A stretch of 64,000 nucleotides of DNA, taken from positions 5,814,621 to 5,878,620 of the forward strand of contig NC_087389.1 of the NCBI RefSeq assembly GCF_963675165.1, written 5' to 3'. Positions 25,115-37,004 of the stretch are shown here, one piece after another. Below the pieces are notes generated by a model. That model searched no databases. It was not told the DNA's origin and saw nothing but the letters and a program-made list of their open reading frames with translations. The number at the start of each line of letters is the position of its first letter. Position 1 is the stretch's first letter. Source of the DNA: Halichondria panicea (Eukaryota > Porifera > Demospongiae > Suberitida > Halichondriidae). Position numbers and translations under genes: made by a program.

Positions 25115-25302
25115 CTGAATGTGTTGGCTACCACATCGTCAGTCCACTCGTGTGACACAGGGTACCAAACAGTTGAGCCTTAGTGACAGCCTTGGGGTTG
25201 ATGACTCTATAGCCTGTCTTGTTCTCTTCCATCTGTCACCTCTCATTGATTAGTGTGAGTGTGTCAGCTAGTACATGTACCTCTAGGACCTTGGTCTTGC
25301 CT

Positions 25303-25377
<75 letters not shown>

Positions 25378-26229
25378 GGGGGGGGGGTTACTACGGTAGA
25401 TGAATAGCAATGATATTGTATATAGGAGGGAGGTTGTTAAACACTTTAAATTCCACTACAACATGACCTTATAAAGCACAAGTGGTACTGTGGCTCTTTA
25501 AACGGCCATAACTTTAGTTGCAATTTCAAATTTTTGGGGATTTTCTGAAAGCTATGATTTGTTTAAATCCAAAATTTGGTAGGGGAATAGTTAGATCGCA
25601 AAGATTTTTTACCGGCAAAATATTCTAGCCATACGGTAGGCCTCTCCTAGCTTATAGTACCATACCTTGGGTAGGTTGACGTCCATGATGGATCTGAGCA
25701 GTAACACGTCTTCATGTTCATTAGGGTACTTCAGTTTCAGATAACCGGCTGCCACCAACACTGACTGGACTGCACGCATGCCTACAGTGTACAATAGTGA
25801 GTAGGTCGAGTATACAGTACAGTGGGTTGTACCTACCATAGTCAGAATGGAGTTGGCTGGAGAGTTGCTCTGAACACAGTCCATAGGTCATGACAATCTT
25901 GATGGCCAGATTACGAGCATCCACAAAACCATAACAGTAGAGAGAGATCTCTCCAATCATGGCATAGTCTGGCACCATCATGGCCACTGTACGAAACAAC
26001 ACATTATAGAGAGAAATATTGAAATGCATAGAGGCTAAATAGAAAGTACTGATAGTTACCTTTAGATTGTCTGGTAGTTCAGAGCAGCCAGCATAACCTG
26101 GGTTCATGGTTCATGGTGATGCAGACAAAGCACGATGGACGCAGGTTCAGAGTAGTGCCCTCAAATACAAATGTCTTTAGATGAGTTTTCACTGCTCTCA
26201 AGATGGACAAAATGTATAGAGTAATTATA
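25115..26229 (-). pseudogene. Dynein heavy-chain fragment, broken
   Basis: Four exon blocks in the right order. 26060-26229 holds FVFEG...CFVCITMN...PGYAG and ELPDNLK. 25837-25986 holds [17 protein letters not shown]...LCSEQLSSQ. 25666-25781 holds [20 protein letters not shown]...DVNLPK. About 25115-25232 holds GYRVINPKAVTKAQLFG. These are hallmark motifs of the AAA region of dynein heavy chains. The first block has a 7-bp duplication right after ITMN that shifts the frame to a stop. The ALFRP stretch before VAMM is missing, and the last block is frameshifted before the VSHEWTD-type motif. This is a dead fragment, not a gene. Confidence 0.88.
25303..25374. repeat. (TG)n microsatellite
   Basis: About 36 uninterrupted TG units, followed by a G run. 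Confidence 0.95.
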
Positions 26230-26289
26230 GGGATTGTTGAACGGCCATAATAATTATATTTTTTTTTTATATAGATAATAAAATTATAC

Positions 26290-26626
26290 TACCGTAAGAC
26301 CTCGATTTAAGGCGACCCTCCAAATATGCGACCTTCAGCAATTTTCTGACCTCTAAAAGTAGCGACAGCTGCGTTGATAATTATTTTTTAATGTCGCGTT
26401 CTAAATAGAGGTAAATGTAGCCACTCCCTAGCCTCGATTGTAGCCCACTGGAAAATCAGTGTTTTTAAGCGGCCTGAAATCGAGGCAAGTAGACTCTGTA
26501 AAGTTACCTCCAATTAGATGCGACCCTCTAAATATGCGACACCAGGGCTTCAATATAATTTTTCAACCTCCAAAAGATGCAACCTCTGGCTTCGTAATTA
26601 TTAAAAAGTGTCGCGATCTTATGGTA
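26290..26626. mobile_element. MITE with a second palindromic element inside it
   Basis: Outer ends TACCGTAAGACCTCGAT and ATCTTATGGTA are imperfectly inverted, and cgaccctccaaatatgcgac-like blocks lie inside each half. At 26,429-26,488 sits a second short element with ends tagcctcgatt and aaatcgaggc, related to the perfect palindrome at 43,496. Non-coding. Confidence 0.55.
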
Positions 26627-26639
26627 TGAACCTACAGCA

Positions 26640-27005
26640 TTCTCTAGGATGTTCCTCTCCTGGTCCTCCACTGACTAGACTTGTGATAGAGCTACTCACC
26701 ACACAACCTCATCTGACAACACACCTGAAACAGGGGACAACAATTTGTTATAATTATGTTGGAGAACAATAAATACTGTAATAGTGCTGCTCACAAGCAT
26801 CACTTACAGGAAGATAGACTCTTTAAGCCTGCACTCAGTATCCTAGCTATCTCTTCATTCTTGCTTTATTTTCGTTTCTGATCCATGTGGCATGATGTCT
26901 AGCTCGAGGTCTAGCTAGCAAAAGTAGTACAAGGGGGAGTGGGAGAGGGAGGGGCTGGTGGTTTACTCATTTCCAAAACACCAGCCCCTCCCCCTCTCAC
27001 TAGAA
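26640..27005. repeat. Repeat R1, start of first copy of the 26/41-kb duplication
   Basis: R1 plus a GC-rich inverted repeat (gggaggggctggtg ... caccagcccctccc). Parallel to 41,490-41,850. Confidence 0.7.
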
Positions 27006-27890
27006 AAGGCCTGTACCTTACCTAGTCTGGCCCCAGACCACTCCCTTGCACTTAATCTTCTGACATGTCCCAGACCACTCCCTTGCACTTAATCTTCTGA
27101 CATGTGCCGGAGGAGTCTGGCCTCGAGACTATACCGTACCTTCGCAAAGGGGACTGGGCTTTTAAACCCTAACCTCTAGTTTTCATTCGAATCTCCCCCC
27201 CGGCCTCAAATCGAGGTATACACTTTGCTCTATATAATTATGATCATTTTATACATAGTATGAACATTTCATTGACAACAATGTTATAAACTAATGCATG
27301 AGTATGATTAAAGCATGATAAGAGAATGAACATGAAGAAGTGGACTCTGACTCTATTCGTTGCGTGTCACTTGTGTCGATGTCAGATGTAGCAGAAACTT
27401 CCCAAAGGATGGTAGGTCATACTCCTACAGAGCAGCTATCAGGTACTTTGTTTCAGAAAACAAGGCAAGGTAACCTGCAAAATTGGCCTGTGTGATAACT
27501 TTCTTGGACTTTGTGTTTTCTTTTCTCTGCATATAGGACTATTTGTTCCCTGCATATACATCTTCAAGGGCAAATAGATCCATACAGAGAAAGTTATATG
27601 TCTGATCTTGGTCCAGCAAGGAGTATAGTCGTACTAGCTACTACCTAAAACTTTCTTTCTTCACTAAAATTAATAGTCAACATGTGGCATTAAGCTACTG
27701 CGCATGCTCAAACTCTTCATTCTGGGTGGGCTTTAGAACTTCGAAGCAAAAGAGGGGATGGGCATTTATTCAAGATGGGCTTATACCGCAAGGGTACGGT
27801 ATAGTCTCTGGATCTATTTAGGCCTTTCTGTGATCTACAATTGCTCAACATTTTTAAATTGTCTCTCAAAAGTGATAGCTGCAAGAGAAT
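27006..27890. other. Non-coding, partly shared with 41,850-41,940
   Basis: Contains a direct repeat of about 43 bp (ccagaccactcccttgcact) at 27,031-27,116. Otherwise I see nothing that supports a gene. Confidence 0.35.
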
Positions 27891-27894
27891 GCAG

Positions 27895-28060
27895 TCTGTC
27901 GCCTTTATGCAACTTACTGCATGCCTTTATGCAACCTACTGCCTTCATGCAACCTACTGCCTTTATGCAACCTACTGCCTTTATGCAACCTGTTGCCTTA
28001 TATGCAACCTACTGCCTTTATGCAACCTACTGCCTTTATGCAGTCTGTTTATGCAGCGCC
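27895..28060. repeat. 18-bp minisatellite (atgcaacctactgccttt)
   Basis: About nine units. Because 18 is a multiple of 3, all frames stay open and give ORFs reading AFMQPT repeats. These are artefacts of the repeat. A much longer, more diverged array of the same unit is at 41,940-42,735. Confidence 0.9.
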
Positions 28061-29487
28061 GGGCGGACTGGCCATCCACTTTGTTTTTACTTAATACTTA
28101 TATAGGATCTTTTTTTTTTTAAAGGCTCCAGACATTAATAGAAGCTAATTATACACATAAATTTTATTTTAAGCAACCTGCCGCCTTGATGCAGTCTGTT
28201 GCCTTTATGTTTTTTACTTACGAATAGGATCTCTTTTTTTTTAAGCAGAATAGAAGCTAATACAAATCTGTTCCCTGTATAACTAACTCGATAACTTACA
28301 AAACAGAAAATGTACTACACTTAATTAACCTTCAATATAGCTGACTTTTAATGATACACCATTAAATTAGACTCTATACCAGGAGCACATTCTGTAATGT
28401 GCTCCTGTCTATATCTATGTCAAAACTTAATTGTTTCAAATTTCTGGAACACTTGAAAGTGTTTGACATCGAAAACAAGACCTAAAACTGAGTAGTGTTC
28501 AGGTGTCTTAACTGATAATGCTGATCTCTGTGAGTGTGTGTACTAGCAAGCATTTAATCAGCGGATTCGTCAACTAATAATGCACTGTAAAAAATGATGT
28601 GAGGTTTTCACGCTATATACACATTTATCACAATAGTCACGCTTATTTTTTTCAAATTAATTTTATGCAATGCAAAGGTCTAAGAAAGTAGCTATTATAT
28701 GGAGCTGCTAATAATTATTAATCTGATACCTGTAACAACACACAAATAATTACCATGCACTTAAACTACATTAATTTGTTGAAGAAACTGTGTCACAGAG
28801 TTCAAAGCGTTCGCATCGAATTTTAGTGAGTTCCATTCTCTAATTATTCTTGGGAAAAATCAAAGTAATAGTAGTAGTTCTTAATAATTCATATCTGTGA
28901 TGGTATTGGGCTCTCTGTATAATTATAAAACCAGTTTGTCTTCTTGCTTTCTTCGCAATTTCCCTTATGTGCAGTGACCAAGATAGATCTAAGTGCCGAA
29001 AAATTGATACCATGCAATTGCAAGGTAGCTACTAACCAGTGCAGTAGCTATATTCGGTTGTTATATATTATCGTGGAGTGGAATAGCTGATTGCAAAACA
29101 TTCAAAAAACCATGCCATGCACTTAACAGCATTATTTAGCATTTTCAATCGCATAAAGATAATAATACAGTAGATCTATTATAGCACACAATTTTGGAGG
29201 AAATGTTCTTAACAACAATCATGGTCATGCAATCATTACCCATGCACACTTTGATGCCTGGCATGGCATGCAGCAATTCAATTATGATATATAATGTGTA
29301 AAACTATATACCAGCTATATATAGTATAGCTTTATTTTATGTATCTATAATTATAGCTTTGACATATCCACCGAGGCATCAGCAACCACAGTGCTTTCAT
29401 TATAAGTGATTGTATCCTATTATACAACAATTCAGTATTAAACAAACAGTTGCTTTCTCTTTGGGAATGTCTCTAATCATTATTCAG
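28061..29487. other. AT-rich non-coding DNA of the first duplication copy
   Basis: Parallel to 42,740-44,130. Holds a hairpin at 28,379-28,406 (caggagcacatt / aatgtgctcctg). At about 28,974-28,980 lies the empty site of the palindromic element inserted at 43,496 in the other copy. Confidence 0.4.
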
Positions 29488-30132
29488 ATAGTTCCGTCAG
29501 TGCTGAAAAATTTGTTAAAGTTGCTGAAGAGAAAATAACAACATGTGAAGAAAACAAGAGATCGCCTGATTGGTACACTGCGCTTGATTTGATCACGATG
29601 TTTATCAAGATCAACACCATCTATACTCGGAGGCTATTGTTGGGATGACACAATCCACTGATTTCCGCAGCAGCACTGAAGTTGCTGCAAGTTCAGTTTT
29701 CTTGTCCGTTTGTGTTCTACTGGGAATTGCTAGCGAGTTAATCCATTATTTCTATGCTTTGGACACGAATTTAAAGAGCAACAAAGAATACATCGACAAG
29801 TCATTCAATCAATTGGTAACTATCGGCATGATTCTTATTGTCACTATTTGCCTTCCCTTTTATTTACTGGCCGATAATTTCCAGCCTCTCGATTGTGCGT
29901 TCAGTTGTGACACTATTGTTGCTATAATGCGACCATCAGCACAACCACATGCAACCGGACGGCCAACAGTGGAGTTAGACTGGGGTTTACCCTAACCACG
30001 CTTATTATCGTCCTCATCTTCTCCGGTGTTTATTTCTGTCATGTTCGATTAGCTGAAATAAATCGAAAGAAGCTGAAGAGTAACATTGTTATAGCTAATT
30101 ACTGGTAAAGAAACAGTGGTGTAGAATTTTAA
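29488..30132 (+). pseudogene. Multi-pass membrane protein, broken copy 1
   Basis: Starts after acceptor TATTCAG. Segments read SPDWYTALDLITMFIKIN, ASSVFLSVCVLLGIA, LVTIGMILIVTICLPFYLLA and, near the end, LTTLIIVLIFSGVYF. At least three hydrophobic helices are visible, with a Cys-rich stretch (FQPLDCAFSCDT) between the last two. Compared with the copy at 44,131 there is a net +5 insertion near 29,630 and +2 near 29,928, so the frame is broken twice. I do not recognise the family. Confidence 0.55.
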
Positions 30133-30890
30133 ATTTTCCACAAGTTGTATTGTCATAATTATATGCTTTTTCTCAGAATTAACTATAATCAGGAGTAGCT
30201 ATACATAAAGCTAATTAAAATTAATGATTCAATAATTATGTATAGGTCTGCAGTGCGAGTGATATAGGTCTGAAGTGGTGTGGTCCATATTAATTGTGCC
30301 CATTGTATATCACTCCTAAAAGGGGTGGGGCTGGTCTTGCAGGTACACTGTTATAGGAATGCTATATATGAACTTTATACTTCCAACTTTAAATTATTAG
30401 GTATATATTGAAGAGTCTCACACTAGGCCCTGATAACATTATTTTTACCCATTAATTCTCGGATCGAAAAATGTGCCTATTATTAAAAATCCAAAAATGC
30501 GACATAATAATTATAGACAAAATTAAGACGTATACATAAACACAGCACACATGCAAGGCTAATTATAACTGACACATGTACACGACATTATTAATATAAT
30601 CATGATTCTCATAATATTATTTATGATAATCCTTCAAGCCATGAAAATGTCGTTATGCAAAACTTAATGTAATGATCTTTACCAAAAATGGACATTGATG
30701 CTATTTATCAACTAATTATGCTAAAATTATTCCGAGCATAATTTATCAGGGCCTACATTACACACTGTGCATATGGCAAATGACACTATCATTAGTAACA
30801 TACAAAATATAAGCAATAAAAATAATGAACAGTTTGTGCTATGCTAATAATTATTTATTTATTTCTGATGTGTTCCGAGTTTCACCTTTG
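30133..30890. other. AT-rich non-coding DNA
   Basis: No exon or element boundary visible, although much of it is shared with 44,930-45,470. Confidence 0.3.
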
Positions 30891-30894
30891 ACCC

Positions 30895-33250
30895 TCAGCG
30901 AGTCCCCATCCAACTTGCCATGGTGACTATGGGACGGACTTTGACCTGGGCTTGATACTGATTTGATCTCTGTCGGGTTGGCATAGCGACTGTAGTCTGG
31001 AAACTCGGTAATAGTTTTAGAGAACTTGACTTTCGGAGCCGATCTCCTAGCGTCTCTACAGTGTGTGGGCGTGTGTGGGTGGGGGGTAATTTATAAAGAA
31101 CAGAAATAATGCTGCAACTAAAGTGACTGCTATAGTGTACACACACGATTGGTAATACACAGTGACACTAGCAAGTGTATGCAATGGCCGAGTGGTCTCC
31201 CAGTAAAGTGTAGGGATAACTCACTCTGTGTGTCTCTGGCTCCTGGAGGACCTCTCACTCTTGCTATCAGCCTGGGCACAGAAATCAAACAATGTAGGTG
31301 GCTACTAAATAAGTGTATGCTGTTTGTTACATTGAAACCTGTCTATACCCTACAAGTACATGCAGCCTCTATAATACAGCCAGGTGGTCAGGTGGGCTCC
31401 ATAGCATGTGTTTGGACCTGTGTTAGCAGGCCACCCTCTATAATACAGCCAGGTTAATGAGCCCCAAAGTTTCCATAGCATGTGTTTGGATCTGTGTTAG
31501 CAGGCCACCCTCTATAATACAGCCGGGCCCCAAACCTCTGCCTGGTGCATGGCCACTACCAAACAGGTATGCTACAGTGCGTACGTAACTCTACTGTATT
31601 GCACACAAGCTACACACATGTACAGTGTCTCTCACCTCATCTGACTTGCTGTAGAGGCGCTGTATGATAGGAGTGAGGGGGGAGAAGGTTCGAGTCATAC
31701 TACCACCACGTTTACGAGCCTCTCCATTAGCATTCATACGCTGAGCTACTGACGTCATCTGCTTCCTGTGTGTGGTGGGAGAGGTGTGTGTGTGTGTGGT
31801 GGGAGTGTGTGTGTGTGTGTGTGTGGGGGGGGGGGTGCAGTCATAGTGTGTGTATAGGTACACTAGTTATAATTCAAGCACGGACATGTTGCAGTATTTG
31901 AACATCTTTCAGCAGCCATAACTTTAGTACCGTGACCCCAATATCAAAAATTTGATGATTTTCTGAAAGCTAAGAAAGAGACCTTTCAAATGATGTATCT
32001 CAATCCAATATTTAGATGGGGTCATAATTCAACTTTGAACCATGGGCTATTATTACATGGTATCGTGCTAAAATTGTCATCTCCCAAATATCTGGTACCA
32101 TTTGAAAGGTCTTTTTCTCGGATAATCATAAAATCGATCCACGGAATTCAAGTTATGGCGACTGAACGAGTCCACTAACCAATTGATTAAACGGGGGACA
32201 TGTACATGTAGTACATACCTGCACATTAATTTATACTATTCACTCACTCTAACACTTCTTGGTGGGTGGCTGTTCGATAGTCAATGGTATTATGGTCCTC
32301 CCCTTTATCTGCCGCCTCATGACCTCTGTCCTTTGACCCTCATGACCTCTTCTTAGCAGCAGGATCCGGGGGTACAGGGGGACGATTGGAGGATCGTTTA
32401 GGGTTAGTGGGTGGTTCAGGGGGCGCCTTCCACACAGGTACTTGACCCCTGCTGGGGGGAGGGGGTTGATAATTAGCACAAGAATAATAAGAAGCACGCT
32501 ACTTGTAGCTACGTACATGTAGCTAGCTGCTGGTAATAATTGTTTTTGGCTGACACGTGCAGAAATGCTAGAGTCAAAGTTCACTGAGGCTACTATTTGA
32601 GACTGAATATTGCTCAACCACGAATATTTAACCCCCCCGAAAATTACCGGCTATAATTATGGTAGACACTAGCAGTAGCAATTCTCCCAGTGACACACTC
32701 TCATACAGACTTGCACACACACCACCATACACACACACTACACAATCCCTAATTAAAGGACCTCCACTTACATAGCGAGCTGCTCGGCCATGTGTGTCAG
32801 TTCTCCGGAGAGTGCCCAACAAGTCTCGTACATCATGAGATAGCGGACACAGATATTCTGACCCATAGCATCGGCACAATCCACCGGCTTCTGGTTCTCC
32901 CTGTCCGTGTGGGTGTGTGTGTGTGTGTATGGTGTGAGCGGTGTGGGTGTGTGTGGGTAGAGGAGTGATACAGCTAGACTTAGAACCTAAAACCAAAAAC
33001 ACGATTGCAGTTATCGTTGCTACAGTAGCTATGCGATACACACGTTTCAGACTTGAGCAAGCACTTATTACACTAACAGCACACATCCACCCTCCCACTC
33101 ATACATCCGCTCACTCACCTGTAGACAGTCGAGGTGTCCTCCCTGTGCGGAAAAGTGGGCGGGGGTAAACAGCAGTATCTATGTCACTTCCGACTGTTCG
33201 TTCCTCTTCTTCACCGTCTTGAGAAGCCACTTAAGGCACTTGGCCTGTCA
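30895..33250 (-). pseudogene. Decayed first copy of the ankyrin/coiled-coil gene
   Basis: Carries counterparts of most exons of the gene at 45,473-49,493. The ankyrin exon (33,119-33,250) has an in-frame TAG where the other copy reads TEI. The exon at 32,773-32,890 has lost its 5' part to a (TG)n expansion. The proline-rich exon (about 32,248-32,450) has TGA in place of CGA. The 3' exons near 31,640-31,765 and 30,895-31,055 are still well preserved. The coiled-coil exon is missing. Confidence 0.75.
31370..31525. repeat. Tandem repeat, about 65 bp (catgtgtttgga...aatacagccagg)
   Basis: Two to three diverged units containing ctctataatacagccaggt. Two units are present in the other copy at about 45,980-46,085. 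It lies in an intron of the ankyrin gene copies. Confidence 0.6.
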
Positions 33251-33740
33251 TGTGACGAGCACGTATACCATATAAATATCATGTGACAAATAGAATAAGT
33301 TATGGATAGTCTAAGTTAGCAAATAATTATTTCGAAAAGTATAGTGGCTATTTTTATTTCTAAATCTCCCCTAAAATGTAGAGGCCGGTGGTTAGTACCA
33401 ACCACCACCACCGACCAGTGTGGGCACATCACTAGCAACCTATAACTAGGTATACACACACGCATGAACAGCTAGTCGGACAATACGCACAATTAGCGAG
33501 TGCTACAACAATACACAAACAAACAAACTAACAACAACACATTGCTACCAATCAGCACACACTCATCAATACCATATAGCTATTTCAAAGGGCTACAAAA
33601 TGAATCTGTTAATCGTGAAAATGCATAATTCAAGTTACGAGCACTCAAAGTTAGCTATGAAAACGCAAAGCTTCTAAACAGAAAAATCACCAGCTACAAA
33701 GGAAGTCAGCCCTTTCTAGTAACCACACTTCCTGTGTTAA
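33251..33740. other. Non-coding; fragment shared with 24,890-25,000
   Basis: The block 33,487-33,590 (acgcacaattagcgagtgct) repeats 24,892-24,995 almost exactly, linking two otherwise unrelated places. Confidence 0.4.
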
Positions 33741-33745
33741 CTTAC

Positions 33746-34669
33746 CATCGAGGTTAGTTGAGCACAACCACTGCTTTAGATCATCATAGCCCTCCTGCTT
33801 ATGTCTCCTGTCTCCTGTGTGCAGGGACACTACATTAGTCACACTAACTACAACCCCAGAGGAGGATCGTCAGGGGCAAAAGGTCTAGTCTTAATCATAA
33901 AACTGCTTCTGGGGGACTTTCCACTCAGCTATTGACCCTGACCTCTGCTACAACCGCATGTGCAAATTCAACAGTCTCCTGTACAACACTTAGTATAAGT
34001 CATTTAATTCAACACCAGTTTAACAACTTCCTTTCTTAAATTCAAGCGTTATTTTAACAACTTTACACACACAGGCAGAGTCACTTATTCAACACAACCG
34101 TTGTATTACTGGCTGTTGTAAATGTACTCACAGCTTGAACCACCATCTCTCAATCTCCTCCTCATAATTCTCCAGCAGTCGATGGCACTGCATTGAAACA
34201 CACACAGCTTTATACATTGCAGGCACTCGTGTATGTACGTATGTCACTATATAACTCCCTAGCAACCAATGAGAGCATGGATACATAGTGACAGAGCTTA
34301 CATCATAGTCTGAATGTTTACAAACATCGTCCAGCATCTCGATCAATCGAACCTCACTGCAAGAAAATAAAATCAACTTTTTGAGAGTGTTAGTTGGACG
34401 GAGGCTACCTGTTAGCGTAGGAGCCGAGTTTCTCCTCCTCCCAATTTATGTCCCCACCAGCAAAGTTTGACTTGGCCGTGTCGTCCATCCTCTGGGGGGA
34501 GGGGCAGCGTATGAATTACCCCATACACCTCACCACATTTTAATAGATGTTCACACTCACTTTGTTGAAGGCTTGGACAAAGTCTTTGCTTACATGATGG
34601 TTTGACAGCCAGAGAGTAGCTTGCCAGGAGGAGGACAATGAGTACCAATGATCTGTCTAGTGTATTCAT
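33746..34669 (-). CDS. CRELD-like protein, N-terminal CRELD domain (partial gene)
   Basis: Exons with matching phases: 34409-34491 (RMDDTAKSNFAGGDINWEEE), 34302-34356 (SEVRLIEMLDDVCKHSDYD), 34132-34187 (CHRLLENYEEEIERWWFKL) and 33746-33807 (RHKQEGYDDLKQWLCSTNLD). These match the CRELD domain that precedes the EGF repeats in CRELD1/2, which are ER or membrane proteins. An upstream exon starting at 34,669 gives a good signal peptide (MNTLDRSLVLIVLLLASYSL). The following DFVQAFNK fits CRELD in a frame one base off from that ATG, so there is either a frameshift or a missed exon. The expected EGF exons do not follow. EGF exons of this type lie at 23,122, 40,680-40,918 and 50,000-50,226, so the gene seems to have been split and scattered by rearrangement. 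Confidence 0.8.
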
Positions 34670-35070
34670 GCCCTTAAGCTGGCGTAGCTGTGATAGTCAC
34701 TCAACTCAGTTTAGAATGTGGAAAATGTGAAGATTGGTACGGGTCGTTTCACCCACCTGACTATTATAGCCTCGATCACAGGCCGCACTTCCTATGCGGG
34801 GCCATGCAGTGATAATGAAGGTACTCCAAACATGTGTTCAGTCTCTTGACTATAGGAATCAAGGTCTTAGTGATTAATCGTGTGGGCGTTGCTATAGTGT
34901 TCATAATAATGATTGCGCATGCTCTTTTCACATTCCATCACAATAATTATAAGCAGACACATAAAATAGCATCAATAAAACAAAACGTTAACGTAATTAT
35001 TTCAGTGTACGTTCAGTTCTGCAATGAATCTACAAATGTGTGTAGCAGTGTCTTCTCTTTGCTACACTCT
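34670..35070. other. Likely promoter side of the CRELD-like exons
   Basis: No exon visible. A tagcctcgatcacaggccg motif at 34,766-34,784 matches the end of the palindromic repeat at 43,496 and marks a repeat fragment. Confidence 0.3.
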
Positions 35071-35072
35071 CA

Positions 35073-35282
35073 ATGCATGAGCCACTCCAGTTTGATTGCC
35101 TTCGTACTTTCTCTTTCGAGTATAGCATCGCTTTTTTCAGCAGTAGTGAGTTCGAGTCTTTCAAGCATGCCGGGTGTCATCTCAGCTACACAGTAGATGT
35201 CACTGTTGGGGATTTCTTGATCGAGCTGCTGATCAGTCACTCCAGTCTTCCTGCACACATCTTCCATTACAGAGGATGATTG
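35073..35282 (-). pseudogene. Truncated Death-domain exon
   Basis: Minus-strand reading VMEDVCRKTGVTDQQLDQEI, then a region ending MLERLELTTAEKSDAI, aligns with the first half of the Death domain at 650-992 (VTDSQLDTEI...LGLSPAEQSDV). It stops at TGA midway. The 5' acceptor present in the matching Roc-COR small exon (14,263-14,331) has been lost. This relic shows that those small exons (MEDVC, MEHVC) are truncated Death-domain starts. Confidence 0.65.
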
Positions 35283-35405
35283 CAATTTACATGAAGTTCA
35301 AAATCACTTTAAAGTCCTCCAAAAATCGTAATTGACTATTTATTGAGCAATGTATATAGCGCTATGTACTTACTATGATCATACACGTACGCTGTATGTA
35401 CTTAC

Positions 35406-35454
35406 CAGAGTATTGCTGCTGATCACTCCTTCTCTCAGTCTTTGTACAAGTTAC
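35406..35454 (-). pseudogene. Small exon of the SDQQ type
   Basis: Reads VTCTKTERRSDQQQYS before a GTAAGT donor. It resembles the Roc-COR small exons at 14,141-14,212 (MSDQQLYT) and 14,396-14,470 (MSDQQPCL). Together with the neighbouring Death relic it suggests a decayed relative of the Roc-COR gene tail. Confidence 0.4.
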
Positions 35455-35459
35455 CTCCC

Positions 35460-36835
35460 GTAAGCAGAGGATGGTTTTCCTAATCATGGGTAAGCAAGTA
35501 CGTACATGACATTGTAAGTACTTGTAATTGCTGTACAAGTACTTGTATAGTTTACTCATCATTTGAATCTCATATCTGCACAGCAGGTCAGGTTAAACAG
35601 CTAGCCACCATACCTATTTGCAAAGCACCATAATGCATATAATTATGTATGACCTGCATAATTATAGCTTCAACAAAAATTATACAACTAGCTTCATAAT
35701 TCCCAGCTCCTGAACCTATAAACATGCAGGACAAAGTTTATAGGCCTCTGAAGTGTTCTCTTCTAAGTATGAACTTCCCCCTGTGTTGCTACACCTAGCT
35801 TGAGGCATTATAATTAAGTGACTACCCACAGGCACTTGACTCAAGAGGTTGGTATAGTAGGTTGGTACACAATCATTATTGTAAGGAATGAGCAATATAA
35901 CTTGGTATAGCACGTACACTATATATGCAGACTAGCAACTTGATCTACTCAAGAAGTGAACAAGCAGTACATGTATAGCTATAGCAATCAAGCAACAACT
36001 TGGTAGGAAATTTAGGTGGTAGCAAATCCATCATACAAAACCAAGAGTTCATTAGGAAGAGTATGCAACTCCACTTAAAACTGTAGTATAGGTGTTTCTT
36101 CCAACCTACGTCACAACCACCTAATGAACCTCTTGGCAAAACTAACTTAGGAGCTAGACAATAATTATGTACCACTATAGCGTGTACAGTACTTGCATGT
36201 ACTATTGACGTGCTTGCAGTCAGTGCTCTAACAAGGTCATCAGTTATCATCAAATCTTACTCTACAGCCCACCCTAATCCTATACGTGTACAGTGCTTTT
36301 CAAGTAGGCATGCACAGACATGTTCAACCCATCAACAAAAACTTGGAAAGACAATCACCCATTAAATGTGGACTCTGAAATAGCACCTTCTATATAAATC
36401 TTACAGGACATTCCCTATTATAACTTATGCTAGTACCAGCACAGCACCCACTGAAATATCATTTATAGGCTCCCTGTACCGTATTGTTGTCATGGTGAGC
36501 ATATGGCCATGATGATTGCTGGCCCCATTCAGATCGTTACTACGTACATGTACGTGGTGACCCTCAAGCTGTAATGTCCAAGTACTTGCAAATCTGCAGA
36601 GGAACAAACAAAATGATGAATAGGCCTAGTAGGTTCAGCAAGAAAAATTGAGCACAAGTGATGACACGAGAACAAAGAGCACATGAGTGACTTGCAGACA
36701 GCCAGCTTCTTCTTCAGTTCTGTGCATTGATTGTCTGATTGCAGATAGCAGGATGAAACATACATTATTCTGTGTACAGCGGCACACCCACAAAATGATT
36801 GTGAGCGTATTTCAAGAAAAGAAGTGGCAGTACTG
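35460..36835. other. No gene recognised
   Basis: Small ORFs on both strands lack motifs and splice context. Confidence 0.3.
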
Positions 36836-37004
36836 AGGAATTGGTGTGCCCACGATGTTATATACAGCCTGGAGCTCCCGTGATCGTAAGTAGCGCAAAA
36901 TTAAACTTAGCACGCAGTCTAAGTCGATTTATAGCTATTTTATGTCATGTGCATGCGTATGAAATAGTGTCGCTATGATAAAGCTTGTATTTCATTCCAT
37001 ACAG

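Noticed and set aside
28379-28406. Hairpin as a rho-independent terminator
   Set aside because: Bacterial-type terminators do not apply in this eukaryotic context; probably a repeat remnant.
35070-35285. Active small Death-domain protein
   Set aside because: It starts from TTG, lacks its acceptor and stops halfway through the domain.
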